Of a stretch of DNA of 64,000 bases, positions 62,545-64,000 are shown in pieces. The translations under genes were made by a program, and so were the position numbers. Where the stretch lies: positions 372,001 to 436,000 of the forward strand of contig NZ_QAJP01000003.1 in NCBI RefSeq assembly GCF_003852535.1, given 5' to 3'. The stretch is from Herminiimonas sp. KBW02 (GTDB lineage: Bacteria > Pseudomonadota > Gammaproteobacteria > Burkholderiales > Burkholderiaceae_D). The notes beneath the pieces were generated by a model that was not told the DNA's origin, did not search any database, and saw only the letters and a list, made by a program, of their open reading frames with translations. How positions within the stretch are numbered: the stretch's first letter is position 1; each line of letters starts with the position of its first letter.

Positions 62545-63012
62545 ATGTCTGATATCGATTTGATTCAAATTAATGTGCACGGAAAACCGGTGGGCAAGGT
62601 CGGCGTACTAAGCGACATTGCACGGCAAGTGTGTGCAGCGACTACACGTTTGTATGCGGATGCAGGATTTGCTCCGCCCTGGCTGGGTTACCTCGCGCAG
62701 AGGGAGCGCAAGCTGGTGGGTGCGTGCGCCTTCAAGGCGCCGCCGCAGGATGGCAAGGTAGAGATCGGTTATATCACCTTCCCTGACTACGAAGGACAGG
62801 GTGTGGCCACGGCGATGGTGCAGCAATTACTGCTCATCGCACAAGCCGCGCAACCGCGCCTGACAGTGATTGCGCATACAGCGAATGAAGAAAATGCGTC
62901 GAACGCGATACTGACGAAATTCGGTTTTCAGTTTACCGGTGTGTCCGACGATGCGGAAAATGGTCAGATGTGGATCTGGCAGTTGCTACCGGATGTTGCC
63001 AGCCCGGCTTGA
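62545..63012 (+). CDS. GNAT family N-acetyltransferase
   Basis: 155 residues from ATG 62545, nine bases after GCGGAA. The acetyl-CoA-binding motif A is IGYITFPDYEGQGVATAMVQ, and the closing strands are VIAHTANEENASNAILTKFG and FQFTGVSD, as in the RimJ/RimL-like group. It transfers acetyl to an amine of an unknown small molecule or protein. Single-gene unit, convergent with the HTH gene. Confidence 0.88.
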   Translation: MSDIDLIQINVHGKPVGKVGVLSDIARQVCAATTRLYADAGFAPPWLGYLAQRERKLVGACAFKAPPQDGKVEIGYITFPDYEGQGVATAMVQQLLLIAQAAQPRLTVIAHTANEENASNAILTKFGFQFTGVSDDAENGQMWIWQLLPDVASPA

Positions 63013-63015
63013 GCG

Positions 63016-63297
63016 CTATTGCGTGCTGAATAGCGTAGGGAAGAGTTCTATGCCAGTGTCATTGAGTGCTGCAAAGATACGACCGTCTTCATGATTCGTC
63101 ACTTCAACGATACCGGCATCTTCAAACTCGCTTAGTGTACGGCGCAAGGTACTCATGGGGACGCATGTGCGTTTGCTGAGTTTGGCCAGCGACCATGCTT
63201 TGCCATCGCTCTCTTGCGACGCTTCCCATAAGTGCCGCAGGATGGTGACTTTGATCGGATCCAGATCGTCCTCGTGTTGCGCGCTTGCGTTCACCAT
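63016..63297 (-). CDS. Small winged-helix protein (possible transcriptional regulator)
   Basis: 93 residues from ATG 63297, chosen because AAGGAAG lies upstream. The sequence reads as a single winged helix: IKVTILRHLWEASQ, then WSLAKLSKRTCVPMSTLRRT as the recognition helix region, then FEDAGIVEVTNHEDGRIFAA as the wing. It resembles stand-alone HTH domains related to MarR or IclR. No effector domain. Its target is unknown. Confidence 0.72.
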   Translation of the reverse strand: MVNASAQHEDDLDPIKVTILRHLWEASQESDGKAWSLAKLSKRTCVPMSTLRRTLSEFEDAGIVEVTNHEDGRIFAALNDTGIELFPTLFSTQ

Positions 63298-63410
63298 GAT
63301 GAAAGGCTTCCTTTTAATGCACATGTGCTGATGTCCGGCCCCGCTGGCATGCGAGGAATCCTGCATCGGACATCCCGTCTCCGCTGCGCTCTCTGTGGAG
63401 CGTCATGCGC

Positions 63411-63469
63411 ACGGCAGCATCAGGGCTGCCGTTAGAACGCATCTCACGGGTATTTGTGAAATGAGTTCT
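63411..63469. other. Two adjacent hairpins after the aminotransferase gene
   Basis: The first stem is ACGGCAG/CTGCCGT (63411-63432). The second is a long imperfect stem of 12 paired positions in 14 (AGAAC to GTTCT, 63434-63469) that reaches the aminotransferase stop codon. No T-run follows on the minus strand. They may protect the 3' end of the mRNA or act as a Rho-linked stop. Confidence 0.45.
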
Positions 63470-64000
63470 AGGTATTATAGTTTTCGCGTGCGCGCGCGGC
63501 AACCGCGCGTTCCGCCTGGCGTATGCAGTCACTGGCCAGCTTACCTATGGTCCTGAGCGCATCTTCTATGCTGGCCGACCACGGATAGCTGTAGTTCAGG
63601 CGGATGAAGTTGCTGTAACCGTTGGTGGCAGAGAACATATAGCCGGGACCGATGGTGATGCCGGCCTGCAATGCCAGCTCATACAGTTTCATCGAATTGA
63701 CTTGTGACGGCAGCTCCACCCACAGCACATAACCGCCCTTCGGCTCTGAGGTCTGCGTTCCTTCCGGGAAGAAGCGTGTGACGGCAGCACGCATAATGTT
63801 TGCCTGCTGAGCATAGATTTTCCGGATATGGCGCAGATGATGTTCGTAGCCGTCGTGCTCCAGATATTCGGCGATCGCCAGTTGCGGAATGGTCGGTGTG
63901 GTCAGCGTATTCAGGAATTTCAGCTTCTCCACCTGGTCGCGATAACGTCCCGGCATTGCCCAGCCTATGCGGTAAGCCGAAGTCAGGCTCTTTGAAAAAG
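63468..64000 (-). CDS. PLP-dependent aminotransferase-fold protein, C-terminal part (cut by window edge)
   Basis: The visible 177 residues are the C-terminal part of a fold-type I protein. At the window edge the frame reads FSKSLTSAYRIGWAMPG, where Lys is the PLP-binding residue. Further hallmarks are TPTIPQLAIAEYLEHDGYEHH, LRHIRKIYAQQANIMRAAVT and the C-terminal FIRLNYSYP that binds the substrate carboxylate. This fits 2-aminoadipate-type aminotransferases or MocR regulators, which add an N-terminal GntR helix-turn-helix. The N-terminus is outside the window, so the two cannot be told apart. Confidence 0.88.
   Translation of the reverse strand, partial: FSKSLTSAYRIGWAMPGRYRDQVEKLKFLNTLTTPTIPQLAIAEYLEHDGYEHHLRHIRKIYAQQANIMRAAVTRFFPEGTQTSEPKGGYVLWVELPSQVNSMKLYELALQAGITIGPGYMFSATNGYSNFIRLNYSYPWSASIEDALRTIGKLASDCIRQAERAVAARARENYNT

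Overview
The window looks like chromosomal DNA of a betaproteobacterium of the order Burkholderiales, most likely an Oxalobacteraceae relative of Herminiimonas or Janthinobacterium. The basis is the protein families (DUF3717, DUF3144, DUF6139-like, CreA, the argS-SPOR-dsbA-SDR block), moderate GC, many GGAGACA-type ribosome binding sites, and transporter-rich catabolic operons. This is inference from family content; no database was searched. I see no rRNA, tRNA, CRISPR array, insertion sequence or prophage.

Layout. 0-7.3 kb: the start of a PQQ-type sugar dehydrogenase, two small proteins, an orphan ParA ATPase, and a minus-strand metal-acquisition operon (DUF2946, a small membrane protein, PCu(A)C copper chaperone, TonB receptor, PepSY protein). 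7.5-13.8 kb: mostly single housekeeping genes, ending with tag. 13.8-14.9 kb: a tandem pair of almost identical small-RNA-like units on the minus strand, then a guanidine-II (mini-ykkC) riboswitch and the sugE/gdx guanidinium exporter it should control. 14.9-27.7 kb: SET protein, chemoreceptor and CheW, FAD protein, CorA, M15 peptidase, cobalamin-binding radical SAM enzyme, SulP, TerC and a fatty acid hydroxylase-type enzyme.

27.8-46.1 kb is a catabolic region bracketed by two paralogous FCD-type GntR regulators. The left half has an alpha/beta hydrolase, an iron alcohol dehydrogenase and a complete LivFGMHK-type ABC importer of unknown substrate. The right half is one long operon in which a tripartite tricarboxylate transporter (tctCBA) is translationally coupled to a full malonate decarboxylase set (mdcA-C-D-E-G-B-H), so imported malonate can be decarboxylated to acetate. 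46.2-50.5 kb is argS-SPOR-dsbA-SDR. A visibly AT-richer NYN-domain gene follows, then an MBL hydrolase. 52.4-58.2 kb is a ychJ-like gene with bioA-bioF-bioD-bioB, then an HMG-CoA lyase. 58.2-62.1 kb is a TRAP transporter whose large permease carries an unusual Ala/Pro-rich insertion. The right edge cuts a PLP aminotransferase-fold protein.

The most unusual item is the sRNA pair at 13.84-14.17 kb. Each unit has a -10 box, a duplicated CU-rich anti-Shine-Dalgarno sequence in a short unpaired 5' half, and a Rho-independent terminator. The two units differ mainly in the terminator loop. The anti-SD element matches, for nine bases each, the ribosome binding regions of three transporter genes in this window (tctC, tctA and the Liv-type binding protein). 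This suggests, but does not prove, a regulator of nutrient uptake in the style of GcvB or AbcR.
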